From Actinomycetota bacterium (GTDB taxonomy: Bacteria; Actinomycetota; Nitriliruptoria; Nitriliruptorales; Nitriliruptoraceae), in assembly GCA_019347575.1 (NCBI GenBank), contig JAHWKY010000020.1, positions 1 through 64,000 on the forward strand: a stretch of DNA of 64,000 bases. Direction: 5' to 3'. Position numbers and translations under genes: made by a program. The notes under the pieces are model-generated. The model was not told where the DNA came from, ran no database searches, and saw only the letters and a list, made by a program, of their open reading frames with translations. Below, one piece after another: positions 41,318 to 50,238 of the stretch. The stretch's first letter is position 1. Each line of letters opens with the position of its first letter.

Positions 41318-42441
41318 TCGCTGGCTCCCAGCAGCGAGCGGGCGATGATCGTGCGCTGGATCTCCGACGTCCCCTCGTAGATCCGCGTCGCGCGGACGTC
41401 GCGGTACAGGTGCTCGAGCAGGTGTCCGCGCTGGAGCGCTCGCGCCCCGTGGATCTGCACCGCCGCATCGATCACGAACTGGGCGGCCTCGGTGGCGTAG
41501 AGCTTGGCCATCGCGGATCGCTGGGTGAGCTGGTCGGTCCGGCCCTCGTCGTACGCCGCCGCTGCGGCGTAGACCAGCAACCTGGCCGCCTCGAGCCGCG
41601 TCGCCATGTCCGCGAGGGGATGCGAGACGGCCTGGAACTCGGCGATGGGATGACCGAACGCCTCTCGGTCCCGGGCGTGCTGCACCGCCGCGTCGAGCGC
41701 GGCCTGGCCCATGCCCACCGCGAACGCCCCGACCGAGGGACGGAACAGGTCGAGGGTGCGCATCGCGACGCGGAACCCGTGGTCGACCTCGCCCAGGACC
41801 GTCTCGGCACGGACGCCGTCGAACGTCAGCGTGCCGATCGCGTGCGGGGCGAGCAGATCGAGCGGCTGGCCCGCGAGACCATCGCTGTCGCCCGCGACGA
41901 CGAACGCGGTCACCCCACGCGCACCCGCTTCCGGCGTCGTCCGAGCGAAGACCGTGTACACGTCGGCCGACGGTGCGTTGCTGATCCACGTCTTGGTTCC
42001 GCTGAGGCGCCAGCCGTCGCCGTCGGGGTCAGCCTTCAGGGCGATGGCAGCGGCGTCGGAGCCGGCATCCGGCTCGGTCAACGCGAACGCGGCGATCGCC
42101 TCACCCGATGCCACGGCCGGGATCCACCGCTGTGCGACCTCGTCGCTCGCCGACTGCAGGATGGGGTAGGCGCCCAGGCCCTGCACGGCGAGGGCGGTCT
42201 CGGCCGCCGTGCTCTCCTGTGCCAGACCCTCGCGCAACACGCACAGCTCGGTGGCGTTGACGGTCGTGTCGGCACTGCCGCCGTGCGTCCGGGGGAAGAG
42301 GCGGGGGAGCAGTCCCGATGTGCCGAGCAGGCGGACGAGCTCGCGGTCCACGCGCCCGGTCTCGGGACCGAGCTGGGGCACGACGTGGTCGCGCGCGATG
42401 CGCCGCACATCGTCGACCCGGCGCGCTAGTCCGTCGTCCAA
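41314..42441 (-). CDS. Acyl-CoA dehydrogenase
   Basis: A 375-residue FAD-dependent dehydrogenase. Blocks: LVRLLGTSGLLPRLFPRTHGGS, FALTEPDAGSDAAAIALKA (flavin), GWRLSGTKTWISNAPSADVYTVFART, HARDREAFGHPIAEFQAVSHPLADM, and QIHGARALQRGHLLEHLYRDVRATRIYEGTSEIQRTIIARSLLG, with the catalytic Glu in YEGTSEIQ. TTG 42441 is chosen because GGGAGG lies 8 nt upstream. It is divergent from the flavin-reductase/ACMR-like operon. It may act on a reduced cyclohexane-carboxyl-CoA intermediate, which is inference. It is followed by the hydrolase fusion with a GTGA overlap. Confidence 0.88.
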   Translation of the reverse strand: MDDGLARRVDDVRRIARDHVVPQLGPETGRVDRELVRLLGTSGLLPRLFPRTHGGSADTTVNATELCVLREGLAQESTAAETALAVQGLGAYPILQSASDEVAQRWIPAVASGEAIAAFALTEPDAGSDAAAIALKADPDGDGWRLSGTKTWISNAPSADVYTVFARTTPEAGARGVTAFVVAGDSDGLAGQPLDLLAPHAIGTLTFDGVRAETVLGEVDHGFRVAMRTLDLFRPSVGAFAVGMGQAALDAAVQHARDREAFGHPIAEFQAVSHPLADMATRLEAARLLVYAAAAAYDEGRTDQLTQRSAMAKLYATEAAQFVIDAAVQIHGARALQRGHLLEHLYRDVRATRIYEGTSEIQRTIIARSLLGASE

Positions 42442-42478
42442 CGACCCCGCCTCCCGCGACGTGCCGAGGGTGCGGCCC

Positions 42479-42496
42479 CCACCGTAGCTACGGTGG
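42479..42496. promoter_or_regulatory. Perfect 18-bp palindrome in a divergent promoter
   Basis: CCACCGTAGCTACGGTGG is an exact palindrome midway between the divergent acyl-CoA dehydrogenase and luciferase-like genes. Each strand reads TACGGT inside it, a possible -10 for both directions. It is a likely operator coordinating the two operons of the anthranilate island. No other copy was noticed in the window. Confidence 0.6.
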
Positions 42497-42541
42497 CGCG
42501 GCACGCGTGGCAGGATGCGCGACACGGAGCGGGAGGTCGGT

Positions 42542-43393
42542 GTGCGGGTCGGAGTGGGTCTGCCCACCACCACGCCCCGCGACGATCCCGCCGTCCTGCT
42601 CGACTGGGCGCGCGACGCCGAGGCCGGTCCGTTCACGAGCCTCGGCGTGGTGGACCGGGTCGTCTACGACAGCCACGATCCGCTGACCACGCTCGCGGCT
42701 GCCGCGGCCGTCACCGAGCGGGTACGTCTGGTGACGATGATCGCCATCGCCCCGATCCGCAACGCCACCATCCTCGCCAAGCAGGCCGCGTCCATCGATG
42801 CGCTCTCGGGTGGACGGCTGGTGCTCGGCCTGTCGTTGGGGGCACGCGAGGACGACTACCTCGCGACCGGTGCCGCGTGGCGTGACCGCGGGCGCAGCTT
42901 CGACCGCCAGCTCGCCCGCATCCGCGAGGTGTGGGAGGACCCGGCGATCGGACCTCACGGAGGGGCGCAGGACGGACCGCCCCTCCTGGTCGGTGGGGGA
43001 AGCGCCCCCGCGTTCCTGCGGACCGCGCGGTCCGCCGATGGCTACGTCCACGGAGGCGGCCCTCCACGAGCGTTCGACAGTGCGGCATCACACGCGCGCA
43101 GCGCGTGGGTCGATGCGGGGCGACCCGGCGAGCCGCAGCTGTGGGGCCAGTCGTACTTCACGCTGACCGACCCGGACGCCGGTGACGCCTACCTGCGCGA
43201 CTACTACGCCTTCACCGGCGCGTTCGCCGAGCGCATCGCCGCCGACCTACTCACCTCCCCCGAGGCGGTGCAGGACCGCGTCCGCGGCTACCGCGACGCC
43301 GGCTGCCAGGAACTCGTGCTGCTTCCTGCCACCTCCGATCCCTCCGAGCTGTCCCGCCTGGCCGAGGCCGTCGCCCCGGTGGTGAACGGGTGA
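42542..43393 (+). CDS. LLM-class (luciferase-like) flavin-dependent oxidoreductase
   Basis: A 283-residue TIM-barrel protein using FMN or F420. It shows VRVGVGLPTTTPRDDP, DRVVYDSHDPLTTLAAAAAVTERVRLVTMIAIAPIRNATILAKQAASIDALSGGRLVLGLSLGAREDDYLATG and the C-terminal helices. GTG 42542 has GGGAGG 5 nt upstream. It is first in a five-gene operon with the two-domain flavoprotein, SDR, enoyl-CoA hydratase and RidA. A monooxygenase or reductase step in the ring-degrading pathway is plausible, but no substrate is shown. Confidence 0.85.
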   Translation: MRVGVGLPTTTPRDDPAVLLDWARDAEAGPFTSLGVVDRVVYDSHDPLTTLAAAAAVTERVRLVTMIAIAPIRNATILAKQAASIDALSGGRLVLGLSLGAREDDYLATGAAWRDRGRSFDRQLARIREVWEDPAIGPHGGAQDGPPLLVGGGSAPAFLRTARSADGYVHGGGPPRAFDSAASHARSAWVDAGRPGEPQLWGQSYFTLTDPDAGDAYLRDYYAFTGAFAERIAADLLTSPEAVQDRVRGYRDAGCQELVLLPATSDPSELSRLAEAVAPVVNG

Positions 43394-45540
43394 GGGTCGC
43401 CATCGTCGGAGGTGGACCGGCCGGGCTCTACCTGGCGATCCTGCTCCTGCGTGACGAACCTGGCCACGATGTCGTCGTCTTCGAGCAGAACCCCCGAGGC
43501 GCGACGTTCGGCTGGGGCGTCGTGTTCAGCGAGGACACCCTGACCGAGCTGCGTGACGCCGACTACGAGACCTGGCTCGACCTCGACCGCCACCTCGTGC
43601 GCTGGGGTGGCATCGACATCCACCGCCACGACGAGACGGTACGTGCGAGCGGCCACGGCTTCTCCGCCATCCGGCGCCTGACGCTGCTGCAGCGTCTGGC
43701 TGCACGTGCCACCGCACTCGGCGCCGATGTGCGCTACGAGACGGCGGCCGACGCGCTCGTCCTCAGCGACGAGTACGACGTCGTCGTGGCGGCCGATGGC
43801 GTGCACAGCCCGACGCGCCAGCAGCTGCAGAAGGAGTTCGGGAGCTCCGACGCGGAGCACGGTGGCACCTTCGCCTGGTTCGGCACCGACCACGTCTTCG
43901 AGGTGTTCACGTTCATCTTCCGCGAGACCGACCACGGCCTGTTCACGGTCCACGCCTACCCGTTCGACGCCGGCTTCAGCACGTTCATCGTCGAATGCGA
44001 CCACGACACGTGGCGGCGCGCCGGACTGGACACGATGACCGAGGACGACAGCCTGGCGTTCTGCCACGACCTGTTCGCCGATCACCTGCGGGGCGGGAGG
44101 CTGCTGTCGAACCGGTCGGTGTGGCGGCGCTTCACCACCGTGCGCAACCGCTCGTGGCACCACCGCAACGTCGTGCTGGTGGGGGACGCGGCGCACACCG
44201 CCCACTTCTCGATCGGGTCGGGGACCAAGCTCGCGATGGAGGACGCGATCGCGTTGTCGAAGGCCTTCGTCGCGCACCCCGGCGATCCGGATGCGGCCTT
44301 CACCGACTACGAGCTCGAGCGTCAGGGACCGGTCGAGCGCTTCCAGGAAGCCGCCATCGACAGCGCCGACTACTTCCTCGCGCTCGTGCGCGGCCGCTAC
44401 CGCGGTCTGTCGCGCGAGCAGTTCGTGTTCAACCTCCTCACGCGCAGCGGACGCATCCTGCGCAGCGACCTGCAGCAGCGCGATCCCCGCACCGTCGCGG
44501 CGGTCGACCGCAACCTCCGTCATCGCAGCAGCGGTGAGACCCGCCTGATCGGCGCCCCGCCCTCGCTCGCGAGCTTCCGCGTCGGGTCGCTGGTCCTCGC
44601 CAACCGCATCGCGTTGCAGCCGCCTCCCGGTGACACCGCTCGCGAAGGCACGCCCGGGACACCCGAGTTCGCGACGTACGGCCGCGCCGCCGCGACCGGT
44701 GCCGGGCTGATCATCACCGAGCCCGTCGCCATCTCGGCACACGGCCGGGTCACCAGCGGCTCCCCGGGTCTGTACCGGGATGAGCACGTCGCGGCGTGGC
44801 GCCGCATCGTCGAGACCGTCCACGGAGAGGGCGCGGTCATCGCGGCCCGCCTGGGTCACTCGGGGCGGCGGGGCGCGACCCGGCCCCGTCAGCGCGGCCT
44901 GGACCGTCCGCTTCGCGACCACGCCTGGACGGTGCCGGCGCCGTCACCGCTGCCGTACACCCCGTGGAGCCAGGAGCCGGCAACAGCGGAGGCGGACGGC
45001 TCGGTGATCGAGGACGTGCGTCGGGCCGCCCACCGGGCGCGCGAGGCCGGCTTCGACCTGCTGCTCCTGGATGCCTCCGACGGCTACCTGTTCGCGAGCT
45101 ACCTGTCCCCGCTGACCAACCACCGCGACGACCACTACGGGGGCGACCTGCTGTCGCGGCTGCGGTACCCCCTCGAGGCGTTCGCCGCGGCCCACGAGGG
45201 TTGGGGCGAGGGACCCGTCGGTGTGCGGCTCACGGTCGACGACCGCGTGCCCGGCGGGCTCACCGCCGACGACGGCGTCGAGCTCGCACGCGCGTTCGTC
45301 GACGCCGGAGCGGCCCTGGTGGCCGTCGCCGCGGGCCACACCGTCCCGCGCATCTCGACCTCGCAGACCTACCGGCGACGGTTCCTGGTGCCGCTGGCCG
45401 ACCGGATCCGCAACGAGGCCGGGGCGCGGACTCTCGTCGGAGGCAACGTGACCACCTTCGACGAGATCGACACCATCGTCGCAGCGGGGCGCGCCGATCT
45501 CGTGGTGCTCGACCCCGTGCGCTTCCTGGAGGAGAGCTGA
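43390..45540 (+). CDS. Bifunctional FAD monooxygenase/OYE-type reductase (2-aminobenzoyl-CoA or salicylyl-CoA type)
   Basis: A 716-residue fusion. Residues 1-380 are a class A flavin hydroxylase with RVAIVGGGPAGLYLAILLL, VVAADGVHSP and LVGDAAHTAHFSIGSGTKLAMEDA (near 265). From about 386 to the end is an old-yellow-enzyme reductase: GSLVLANRIALQPP, AARLGHSGRRG, LSPLTNHRDDHYGGDLLSRLRYPLEAF and RADLVVLDPVRFLEE. Two characterised enzymes have this architecture: 2-aminobenzoyl-CoA monooxygenase/reductase, which hydroxylates and then reduces the ring of anthraniloyl-CoA, and salicylyl-CoA 5-hydroxylase. The nearby kyn genes favour the former. GTG 43390 overlaps the upstream stop (GTGA); the stop touches the SDR start (TGATG). 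Confidence 0.85.
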   Translation: MRVAIVGGGPAGLYLAILLLRDEPGHDVVVFEQNPRGATFGWGVVFSEDTLTELRDADYETWLDLDRHLVRWGGIDIHRHDETVRASGHGFSAIRRLTLLQRLAARATALGADVRYETAADALVLSDEYDVVVAADGVHSPTRQQLQKEFGSSDAEHGGTFAWFGTDHVFEVFTFIFRETDHGLFTVHAYPFDAGFSTFIVECDHDTWRRAGLDTMTEDDSLAFCHDLFADHLRGGRLLSNRSVWRRFTTVRNRSWHHRNVVLVGDAAHTAHFSIGSGTKLAMEDAIALSKAFVAHPGDPDAAFTDYELERQGPVERFQEAAIDSADYFLALVRGRYRGLSREQFVFNLLTRSGRILRSDLQQRDPRTVAAVDRNLRHRSSGETRLIGAPPSLASFRVGSLVLANRIALQPPPGDTAREGTPGTPEFATYGRAAATGAGLIITEPVAISAHGRVTSGSPGLYRDEHVAAWRRIVETVHGEGAVIAARLGHSGRRGATRPRQRGLDRPLRDHAWTVPAPSPLPYTPWSQEPATAEADGSVIEDVRRAAHRAREAGFDLLLLDASDGYLFASYLSPLTNHRDDHYGGDLLSRLRYPLEAFAAAHEGWGEGPVGVRLTVDDRVPGGLTADDGVELARAFVDAGAALVAVAAGHTVPRISTSQTYRRRFLVPLADRIRNEAGARTLVGGNVTTFDEIDTIVAAGRADLVVLDPVRFLEES

Positions 45541-46277
45541 TGGGCCGCACCGCTGTCGTCACGGGAGGCAACAAGGGCATCGGCCGCGCGGTGGCCGCCC
45601 GCCTGGTCGAGCTCGGCCACGACGTCACGGTGACCGGCCGGGACGAGCAGGCCCTGTCGGCGGTCGCGTCCGAGCTGGGGGTGCAGACAGCCGCGTTCGA
45701 CATCACCGACGAGGACGCGGTGGGGGCGTTCTTCGACGGCCGCTCGGTGGACATCCTGGTGGCGAACGCGGGGCGCGATCTTGCTGCGCCGGTGCACCGC
45801 ACCAGCCTCGAGGACTGGAACACGATCCTGGCGATCAACGCGACCGGGGTTTTCCTCTGCATGCGCGCCGTCATCCCCGGGATGAAGGAGCGTGGGTGGG
45901 GCCGTATCGTCACCCTGGCTTCGGTGGCGGGGGTGCAGGGCATGCGCTACACGGGCGCCTACGCCGCCTCGAAGCACGCGGCCGTGGGGTTGACCAGGGC
46001 TGCCGCGCACGAGCTCATCGGGACCGGCGTTACCGCCAACGCGGTCTGCCCGGCGTTCGTCCGCACCGAGATGGTCGAGCGCACGCTCGCGAACATCCAG
46101 CAGCGCACGGGGCGCTCCGAGGACGACGCCTTGCGCGATCTGCTGCAGGTCCAGGCCCTCCCGCGTCTCATCGAGCCCCAGGAGGTGGCCGCGGCCGTCG
46201 CCTACCTCGCCTCCGAGGACTCAGGCGCGGTCAACGGGCAGACGATCGTGATCGAGGGCGGGGAGGTGCAGCGGTGA
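45540..46277 (+). CDS. SDR-family dehydrogenase
   Basis: A 245-residue SDR: TAVVTGGNKGIGRAVAARL, SVDILVANAGRD, RIVTLASVAGVQGM (Ser), YAASKHAAVGL (Tyr, Lys) and VNGQTIVIEGG at the end. It is of 3-oxoacyl/3-hydroxyacyl-CoA dehydrogenase style. ATG 45540 shares its A with the preceding TGA (TGATG), and GGAGGAGAG lies just upstream. It probably oxidises or reduces an alcohol intermediate between the flavoprotein and hydratase steps. The last bases of the gene are duplicated 56 bp downstream. Confidence 0.87.
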   Translation: MGRTAVVTGGNKGIGRAVAARLVELGHDVTVTGRDEQALSAVASELGVQTAAFDITDEDAVGAFFDGRSVDILVANAGRDLAAPVHRTSLEDWNTILAINATGVFLCMRAVIPGMKERGWGRIVTLASVAGVQGMRYTGAYAASKHAAVGLTRAAAHELIGTGVTANAVCPAFVRTEMVERTLANIQQRTGRSEDDALRDLLQVQALPRLIEPQEVAAAVAYLASEDSGAVNGQTIVIEGGEVQR

Positions 46278-46343
46278 GCGGCTTCCGGTGCTCGGTTCCG
46301 GCGAGCGTGGACGGTCGCGAGGTGCAGCGGTGAGCGGCTTCCG
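46263..46343 (+). repeat. 56-bp tandem duplication of a translation-start region
   Basis: A 25-bp sequence containing GAGGTG (ribosome binding), the end of the SDR gene and GTGAGC occurs at 46263-46287 and again at 46319-46343. The offset of 56 bp is not a multiple of three, so only the second GTG is in frame with the hydratase. Confidence 0.85.
46274..46333 (+). CDS. Possible 19-residue leader peptide created by duplication
   Basis: The first GTG (46274), which overlaps the SDR stop, opens a 19-codon frame ending EVQR and TGA at 46331-46333. That stop overlaps the GTG of the hydratase (GTGA). The peptide has no family and would exist only if ribosomes use the old start. It could act as a coupling device: ribosomes terminating here could re-initiate on the hydratase. 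Confidence 0.3.
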   Translation: MSGFRCSVPASVDGREVQR

Positions 46344-47160
46344 TGCGTCCGCGCCGCTGACCTCCGACTGGGAACACCTGCGGTTCGAGGTTTCGCAGCG
46401 CGTGGGCACCGTGACGTTCACACGCCCCGACAAGCTGAACGCGCTGACGCTCGACGTGTACGCCGACCTGCGCGACCTGCTGGCCGAGATCGAGCATCGC
46501 GGTGACGTCGATGCGCTGGTGATCGCGGGGGAGGGGCGCGGATTCTGTGCCGGCGGCGACGTCCACGCGATCATCGGGGCGCTGCTCGAGCGGGGCGACA
46601 AGCGCGAGGTGTTCGCGTTCACGCGCATGACCGGGGCGGTCGTGCAGCGGATGCGCGAGCTGCCGGTGCCGATCGTCGCCGCGGTCAACGGCGTGGCGGC
46701 GGGGGCCGGGGCGGTCATCGCACTGGCCGCCGACCTGCGCGTGCTGGCGCGGTCGGCGAGCTTCCGGTTCCTGTTCACCCAGGTCGGCCTAGCCGGCGCC
46801 GACATGGGGTGCGCCTACCTACTGCCGCGGGTCGTGGGGCTGGGGCGGGCGACCGAGATGCTGCTGCTCGGTGACGCCGTCGACGCCGAGTCGGCCGAGC
46901 GCTACGGGTTGGCGAACCGGGTCGTCGATGACGACGCGCTGATGTCGGAGGTGTCGGCGCTGGCGCGGCGGCTGGCCGACGGGCCGACGTGGGCGGTGGC
47001 CGCGACCAAGAACCTGCTCACGCGCGAGCAGGACACCTCGCTCGGGGCCGCCATCGACCTCGAGGCGTGGACCCAGGCGTTCCTGATGACGGCTGAGGAC
47101 CACGCGGAGTTCTACGCCGCGTTCCAGGCGGGGCGCGACCCCCAGTGGCGCGGCCGCTGA
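46330..47160 (+). CDS. Enoyl-CoA hydratase/isomerase
   Basis: A 276-residue crotonase protein: FEVSQRVGTVTFTRPDKLNALTLDVY, LVIAGEGRGFCAGGDVHAI (oxyanion hole), VPIVAAVNGVAAGAGAVIALAADLRVLA, FLFTQVGLAGADMGCAYLLPRVVG (the usual catalytic Glu is Gly-Ala-Asp here) and AATKNLL. GTG 46330 is the second copy of a duplicated start; the ribosome-binding GAGGTG is 7 nt upstream. In 2-aminobenzoyl-CoA degradation such enzymes handle ring-derived enoyl-CoA and sometimes cleave the ring. It is followed by RidA. Confidence 0.87.
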   Translation: MSGFRASAPLTSDWEHLRFEVSQRVGTVTFTRPDKLNALTLDVYADLRDLLAEIEHRGDVDALVIAGEGRGFCAGGDVHAIIGALLERGDKREVFAFTRMTGAVVQRMRELPVPIVAAVNGVAAGAGAVIALAADLRVLARSASFRFLFTQVGLAGADMGCAYLLPRVVGLGRATEMLLLGDAVDAESAERYGLANRVVDDDALMSEVSALARRLADGPTWAVAATKNLLTREQDTSLGAAIDLEAWTQAFLMTAEDHAEFYAAFQAGRDPQWRGR

Positions 47161-47174
47161 CGAGAGGTGAAGCG

Positions 47175-47588
47175 ATGACGACCGGACACCGGCTGATCAA
47201 CCCCGACGGGTTGCTGCCTCCCAAGGGCTTCAGCCACGTGACCGTCCCGCTCCCGGGGCGGCTGGTGTTCGTCGCGGGACAGACGGCGCACGACGCGGAC
47301 GGCAACATCGACGACGGCTCGATGGCGGGTCAGGCGGCTGCAGCGCTACGCAACCTCGCCACCGCCGTGGCGGCTGCCGGGGCCAGCCCCGATCAGCTTG
47401 TGTCGCTGCAGATCTTCGTGACCGACGTCGCCGCTTACCGCGACGCGCTCGGGCCGATCGGTGAGGCGTGGCGCGAGCACCTCGGGGCGCACTACCCGGC
47501 GGTGTCGCTGTTCGGCGTCACCGAGCTGTTCGACCCCGAGGCCTCCATCGAGATCGTCGCCACCGCCGTCATCCCCGGCCCCACCTGA
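47175..47588 (+). CDS. RidA/YjgF-family enamine/imine deaminase
   Basis: A 137-residue chorismate-mutase-like trimeric protein: PKGFSHVTVPLPGRLVFVAGQTAHDADGNI, MAGQAAAALRNLATAVAAAGASPDQLVSLQIFVTD, YPAVSLFGVTELFDPEASIEIVATAVI. RidA proteins hydrolyse reactive enamines to ketones and ammonia. The product expected from 2-aminobenzoyl-CoA monooxygenase/reductase is an enamine, so a RidA in this operon is chemically sensible; that link is inference. ATG 47175 has GAGAGGTGA 4 nt upstream. It is last in the operon starting at 42542. Confidence 0.87.
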   Translation: MTTGHRLINPDGLLPPKGFSHVTVPLPGRLVFVAGQTAHDADGNIDDGSMAGQAAAALRNLATAVAAAGASPDQLVSLQIFVTDVAAYRDALGPIGEAWREHLGAHYPAVSLFGVTELFDPEASIEIVATAVIPGPT

Positions 47589-47589
47589 T

Positions 47590-47676
47590 CCCCCGCGCCC
47601 CGCTCCGTGTCGGATGTGTCTCGCAGGTGAGGCCAGGTCTCCACGCAGCGGGGCGTGGGGGGGCGGGGCGCGGGGG
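47590..47676. terminator. 14-bp perfect inverted repeat between convergent operons
   Basis: CCCCCGCGCCCCGC (47590-47603) is complementary to 47663-47676, with 59 bp between. It lies between the ridA and trpB2 stops. It would form a large stem in either transcript. Confidence 0.45.
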
Positions 47677-47684
47677 CAGGGCGC

Positions 47685-49046
47685 TCAGGCGATGACGGGG
47701 ACCTTCTCCATGGCGGCGCGGACCTTCTCCTCGGGGTACTCGAAGTCCTCGAGGCGCCCCGACAGGTACTCGTCGTACGCCTGCATGTCGAAGTGGCCGT
47801 GGCCGCACATGGCGGTGAGGATGACCTTCTCCTCGCCCGTCTCGCTCGCCTTCTGTGCCTCGCGCACCGCCGCGGCGATCGCGTGGGTGGGCTCCGGGGC
47901 GGGGATGATCCCCTCGGTCTGGGCGAACAGCACCCCGGCCTTGAAGCACTCCGTCTGACCGATCGCCTCCGCCTCGACCAGCCCCAGCTCGTAGATGTGG
48001 CTCAGCAGCGGCGACATGCCGTGGTAGCGCAGGCCACCCGCGTGGATGGGGTCGGGCACGAAGTCGTGGCCGAGCGTGTGCATCTTGACGAGCGGCGTCA
48101 TGCCGGCGGTGTCACCGAAGTCGTAGCGGTACTCGCCCTTCGTGAACGACGGACACGCCGCGGGCTCGACGCACCGGATGGTCGGGTCCATGTTCCCGGC
48201 CATCTTCTCGCGCAGGAACGGGAAGCTCAGACCGGCGAAGTTCGACCCACCGCCGGTGCAGCCGACGATGACATCCGGCGTGTCGCCGACCTTCGCGAGC
48301 TGGAGCAGTGTCTCCTCGCCGATGATGGTCTGGTGCATCAGCACGTGGTTCAGGACGCTGCCGAGCGCGTACTTCGTGTGGTCGTCCTGGGCGGCCACCT
48401 CGACCGCCTCGCTGATCGCGATGCCCAGGCTCCCGGGGGAGTCGGGCGCGTCCTTCAGGATGGCGAGGCCCGCCTGGGTGATGTCGCTAGGAGACGCGTG
48501 GACGGTGGCGTTCCACGTCTCCATCATCACGCGCCGGTACGGCTTCTGGATGAACGAGGCGGCGACCTGCCACACCTCGCACTCGAGGCCGAACATGGCA
48601 CAGGCGAGCGCGAGCGCCGATCCCCACTGGCCCGCCCCGGTCTCGGTGGTGAGCTTGCGGACGCCCTCCTGGGCGTTGTAGTAGGCCTGTGGGACCGAGG
48701 TGTTGGGCTTGTGGGACCCCGTCGGCGAGACGCCCTCGTACTTGTAGTAGATCCGCGCCGGGGTGCTCAGCGCCTTCTCGAGCCGGTGCGCCCGGTACAG
48801 CGGGCTCGGCCGCCACATCCGGTACGCGTCGAGGACCGGCTCGGGGATGTCGATGTAGCTGTCGGTGCTGACCTCCTGCATGATCAGCGCCATCGGGAAC
48901 AGCGGGGCGAGGTCCTGTGGACCGATCGGCTCGTGCGTCCCCGGGTGCAGCACCGGCGGTGGAGGCTCCGGCAGATCCGGGATGATGTTGTACCAACGGG
49001 TCGGCATCTCCGATTCTTCGAGCAGGATCTTGGTCTGGTCCGCCAT
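47685..49046 (-). CDS. trpB: Tryptophan synthase beta-like protein, TrpB2 type
   Basis: A 453-residue PLP enzyme of the TrpB2 branch, recognised by [68 protein letters not shown] (PLP lysine), [14 protein letters not shown] and [12 protein letters not shown]. TrpB2 proteins condense indole with serine, often without TrpA. ATG 49046 has CAGGGAG about 6 nt upstream. It is the third gene after kynA and kynU, 43 nt downstream of kynU. No trpA is present. Its role next to a Trp-degrading pair is unclear: indole salvage or a balancing reaction. Confidence 0.9.
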   Translation of the reverse strand: MADQTKILLEESEMPTRWYNIIPDLPEPPPPVLHPGTHEPIGPQDLAPLFPMALIMQEVSTDSYIDIPEPVLDAYRMWRPSPLYRAHRLEKALSTPARIYYKYEGVSPTGSHKPNTSVPQAYYNAQEGVRKLTTETGAGQWGSALALACAMFGLECEVWQVAASFIQKPYRRVMMETWNATVHASPSDITQAGLAILKDAPDSPGSLGIAISEAVEVAAQDDHTKYALGSVLNHVLMHQTIIGEETLLQLAKVGDTPDVIVGCTGGGSNFAGLSFPFLREKMAGNMDPTIRCVEPAACPSFTKGEYRYDFGDTAGMTPLVKMHTLGHDFVPDPIHAGGLRYHGMSPLLSHIYELGLVEAEAIGQTECFKAGVLFAQTEGIIPAPEPTHAIAAAVREAQKASETGEEKVILTAMCGHGHFDMQAYDEYLSGRLEDFEYPEEKVRAAMEKVPVIA

Positions 49047-49089
49047 GTCGGGCTCCCTGGTCGTCGCACTCCCGGTGCGCTGACGATAG

Positions 49090-50238
49090 TCAGCCGAGGG
49101 CGGACCGTGCGCGGGCCAGGAGTTCATCAACGTCGCCCTCGTCGTGGTAGACGCCGAACCCGACCCGCAGGCGGTCGCCGCGATGGTCGGCGATCACCTT
49201 CTCGCGCCGTAGTGCGGCGCGGATCTCGGCGGCCTGGGGCGAGCGGAAGGTGAGGAAGTTGCCGCGATCCGGGACGTCGCAGGGCGGGAGCAGCTCGCCG
49301 AGGTCGAGGTCGGCGGTGGCGTCGACGAACCGCTCCTGCAGCCCGCGCACGTGGGCGTGGATGGCCTCGACGTCGATGCCCTCGGCCGCGAGGAGCCGCT
49401 GCACCGCGTTGAAGCGGTAGAGCGCTGAGGGATCGAACGTCGAACCCCAGAACCGGTCGGCGCCGTGCTGGTAGCGGACCCTGTCGTCGACCCCCTGATC
49501 GAGGTCGCTGAACGCGGCGAACCAGCCGGTGTCGACGGGGCGCTCCCCGTAGCCAGGGGGGACGTGGAGGAACACCGCCCCCTCACCCGACATCGCGTAC
49601 TTGTAGCCCCCGGCGAGGTAGAAGATCCGGGGTCCGAGGGCGCGCAGGTCGACCGGCAGCGCCATGAACGCGTGGTAGCCATCCACCACGACGAAGGTGG
49701 CATCGTCGGGGACCGCGGCCAGCAGCCGCGGCAGGTCGGGCACGACGTAGCCGGAGTCGAAGAACACGTGGCTGAGGAACACCAGATCGTGCTCGCCCAC
49801 GCGCGCGGCGTCGGCGAAGCGGTCGGTGAAGGTCGCGAACGGCTCGGCCGGGACACGCTCGACCACCGCGTCGCCGGCCTCCTGCAGGCGGCGCGACTGG
49901 CGGCTGAAGCTGTGGAACTCCGCATCGGTGGTCAGGATGCGGGCGGGGCGTGGCAGGCACGAGATGATGCGCAAGACGAACTCGTGGGTGTTCGGGGCGA
50001 AGACCATCGACATCGGGTCGCTGAGGCCGACGGTGTGGGCGATGTGCCCCTGCGCCTCGGGGATGACGGTCTCGAAGACGTGATCCCACTTGTCGTCGTG
50101 CATCGCGGCCGCGTCGAGCCACGCCTGCTGCTGGGCGTCGAAGGTTGCGTCGGGCCACGGGTGGTGGCTGTGCGCAGCGACGTGAAGGCGCTCCGGGTCG
50201 GACGTGAGGAACCGCGAGAACGCGTGCTTGAGGTTCAC
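49090..50238 (-). CDS. kynU: Kynureninase-like PLP enzyme (class V aminotransferase fold)
   Basis: A 382-residue protein, probably kynureninase (kynurenine to anthranilate plus alanine). [85 protein letters not shown] (PLP lysine in GYKY), [11 protein letters not shown] and [30 protein letters not shown] fit the family. GTG 50238 overlaps the kynA stop (GTGA), which supports coupled tryptophan degradation. The sequence is divergent from typical KynU, so a related cysteine-desulfurase-type enzyme cannot be excluded. Confidence 0.8.
   Translation of the reverse strand: MNLKHAFSRFLTSDPERLHVAAHSHHPWPDATFDAQQQAWLDAAAMHDDKWDHVFETVIPEAQGHIAHTVGLSDPMSMVFAPNTHEFVLRIISCLPRPARILTTDAEFHSFSRQSRRLQEAGDAVVERVPAEPFATFTDRFADAARVGEHDLVFLSHVFFDSGYVVPDLPRLLAAVPDDATFVVVDGYHAFMALPVDLRALGPRIFYLAGGYKYAMSGEGAVFLHVPPGYGERPVDTGWFAAFSDLDQGVDDRVRYQHGADRFWGSTFDPSALYRFNAVQRLLAAEGIDVEAIHAHVRGLQERFVDATADLDLGELLPPCDVPDRGNFLTFRSPQAAEIRAALRREKVIADHRGDRLRVGFGVYHDEGDVDELLARARSALG

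Noticed and set aside
43390-45540. Naming the bifunctional flavoprotein salicylyl-CoA 5-hydroxylase outright
   Set aside because: The architecture is shared with 2-aminobenzoyl-CoA monooxygenase/reductase, and the kyn genes make the latter equally or more likely; left as two alternatives.
46274-46333. Treating the 19-codon frame as a firm gene
   Set aside because: It arises from a duplication and has no independent evidence; listed with low confidence only.
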